Below, in pieces: positions 62,766 to 64,000 of a DNA stretch of 64,000 bases (its first letter is position 1; each line of letters opens with the position of its first letter). Position numbers and translations under genes: made by a program. The DNA comes from Arthrobacter globiformis (lineage in GTDB: Bacteria > Actinomycetota > Actinomycetes > Actinomycetales > Micrococcaceae), in the NCBI RefSeq assembly GCF_030818015.1, contig NZ_JAUSZX010000001.1, forward strand, positions 4,774,001 through 4,838,000. The letters run 5' to 3'. The notes under the pieces are model-generated. The model ran no database searches. It was not told the origin of the DNA and saw only the letters and a list, made by a program, of their open reading frames with translations.

Positions 62766-64000
62766 ATGCCTTCCCAACCGGACGACAGTGCGGCACTGGC
62801 AATCCAGACCCCCGCGATCAACGACCGCTCCCTCGCGGCCGGGCTCGCTTATGCCATGGGCGGCCGCGTCTCCGGGATCTCCTTTGACGCCGCCACCGGC
62901 CTGATGCTCGGCAAGGTCCGCGGCGGCTCCGAGGTACCGTATTCCACCACGGCCAAGCTGGTCCGCAAGGGCGGCGGCTGGAGCTGCACGGTGGGCGTCT
63001 GCAGCTGCCCGGTCCGCAAGGACTGCAAGCACGTGGCCGCGCTCCTGTTCGCGGCCGAAGACAACGCGGCCGTGAGGGTGCAGCTGCTGTCCCCCGCTGA
63101 CGTCTCGCGGGTGTCGCGGGAAAAGTCTGTGCCGGCGCTCTCGGACTGGGAGCAGGCACTCAGCCCCCTGATTTCGCAGGCCGGCCCTGCCCAGCAACGC
63201 GGCGGCACTCCCCTGGCCCTGCAGTTCGAGGTGGAGGAACCGGCCCCGCACTTCTCCTACACAGGCCGCCGGGATCCGCTCCGCAGCGTCCGCCAGCTCA
63301 AGGCCCGCCCGGTGATCATGGGTGCCAAGGGCAAATGGATCCGCGGCGACGTCTCGTGGAACACGCTGAGCTACCTGAGCTTCAAGCGCGAGTGCAACCA
63401 GGCCCATGTGGAGTGGATGCAGGCCTTCCTCGCCGCACACACAGCCGGCGCGAACCGGGCGGCGTACTCGTCCTCGTCCCTCTGGCTGGGGCTGAATACT
63501 TTTGCCGGCAAGAACATGTGGGGCCTGCTGGAGGAGGCCAGGCAGATCGGCGTCGCGCTGGTGCACAGCCGCAGCCAGGAACCCGTGAAGGTGGCGGCGG
63601 AACCTGCGGCGGTGGGCCTCAACCTGGGCCGCTACGGAAGTGACACCCAGGACGGGGGACTGGAGCTCGCGTCCACCATCACGGTCGACGGTACCGAGGT
63701 TGATCCGGCGTCGGTAGGCACCATCGGCCGCCCGGCGCACGGCATTTTCCTCATCTCCAGCGGGGACGCGCTGCCGGGGGTCGCCGCGGACGAGACAATC
63801 ACCCTTGCCCCGCTGGAGAGTGGACTGAGCGAGGAACTGCTGGCCTTCGTCACGGCGGGCAGCACGCTGCACATCCCGGCACGGGATGAGGGCCGCTTCC
63901 TCACCGGCTTCTACCCCAAGCTGAAGCAGACTGCGCGGGTGACGGCGGCGGACGAGTCCGTCGAGCTGCCCGAGCTCGCCATCCCGACGCTCTCGCTGCT
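62766..64000 (+). CDS. SWIM zinc-finger protein, probable SNF2-type helicase, 3' end outside window
   Basis: An open frame of 411 codons runs off the right edge. Residues ~75-95 hold the SWIM motif C-x-C-x(n)-C-x-H (CSCPVRKDCKH). The following ~300 residues match the N-terminal part of actinobacterial SNF2-family helicases, which carry the helicase core further on, outside this window. The ATG at 62766 has no good ribosome site; TAAGAT lies ~55 nt upstream. The helicase call is inference until the missing part is read. Confidence 0.75.
   Translation, partial: MPSQPDDSAALAIQTPAINDRSLAAGLAYAMGGRVSGISFDAATGLMLGKVRGGSEVPYSTTAKLVRKGGGWSCTVGVCSCPVRKDCKHVAALLFAAEDNAAVRVQLLSPADVSRVSREKSVPALSDWEQALSPLISQAGPAQQRGGTPLALQFEVEEPAPHFSYTGRRDPLRSVRQLKARPVIMGAKGKWIRGDVSWNTLSYLSFKRECNQAHVEWMQAFLAAHTAGANRAAYSSSSLWLGLNTFAGKNMWGLLEEARQIGVALVHSRSQEPVKVAAEPAAVGLNLGRYGSDTQDGGLELASTITVDGTEVDPASVGTIGRPAHGIFLISSGDALPGVAADETITLAPLESGLSEELLAFVTAGSTLHIPARDEGRFLTGFYPKLKQTARVTAADESVELPELAIPTLSL

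Overview
The window is high-GC actinobacterial chromosome that looks like Arthrobacter/Pseudarthrobacter (Micrococcaceae). The grounds are the purF-purM pair, a DUF3073 protein, a HAIR (HspR) box in front of clpB, a NirB/NirD pair, Lrp/LacI-controlled catabolic operons and many TAGACT-type -10 boxes placed 6-7 nt before a start codon (leaderless mRNAs). About 60 genes are present, mostly chromosomal housekeeping and catabolic genes. No tRNA, rRNA, CRISPR array, transposase or integrase was seen.

Layout. 1-9.7 kb: purine genes purF/purM, a VOC protein, DUF3073, a septum-formation-domain membrane protein, clpB, a YCII-like protein and a secreted trypsin-like protease. 9.9-12.2 kb: a lipoprotein metallophosphoesterase and a GH16 lipoprotein. 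12.3-26.6 kb: a surface glycoconjugate/exopolysaccharide locus of two converging operons, bounded by two inverted copies of a 167-bp upstream element (12299-12465 and 26435-26601). Each half carries an HprK-like P-loop protein, GT2 sequence and a Wzx-like flippase; in the plus-strand half one GT2 survives only as a remnant fused to the flippase. 26.7-32.9 kb: DUF4031-HD fusion, YccF, MFS, trpF, HutD, ferritin, a paired SMR exporter behind a guanidine-III riboswitch, and an MBL hydrolase. 33-35.1 kb: a DEAD-box helicase preceded by a 13-codon leader peptide that overlaps an intrinsic terminator. 35.6-47 kb: CycA-like permease, nitrite reductase nirBD, a methyltransferase, a RibD-like reductase, a frameshifted MFS gene, and an Lrp regulator divergent from an M20 amidohydrolase/MFS pair. 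47-53.6 kb: MFS, trmB, DUF1206, and an ECF sigma/anti-sigma pair divergent from a COG4315 lipoprotein with matching ECF promoters. 53.6-59.6 kb: a fructan/sucrose-type operon (LacI, ABC importer, GH32) with two LacI operators. 59.7-64 kb: a secreted Ig-like protein, a DMP19-like protein and the start of a SWIM/SNF2-type protein cut by the window end.

Most notable: (i) the inverted promoter-like element pair bracketing the twin glycoconjugate modules; (ii) the leader-peptide attenuator of the helicase; (iii) the guanidine-III riboswitch/SMR pair; (iv) two divergent ECF promoters with the same GAAC-N17-CGTC geometry; (v) the in-frame GT2 remnant fused to a flippase. All calls are from reading sequence; no database search was run.
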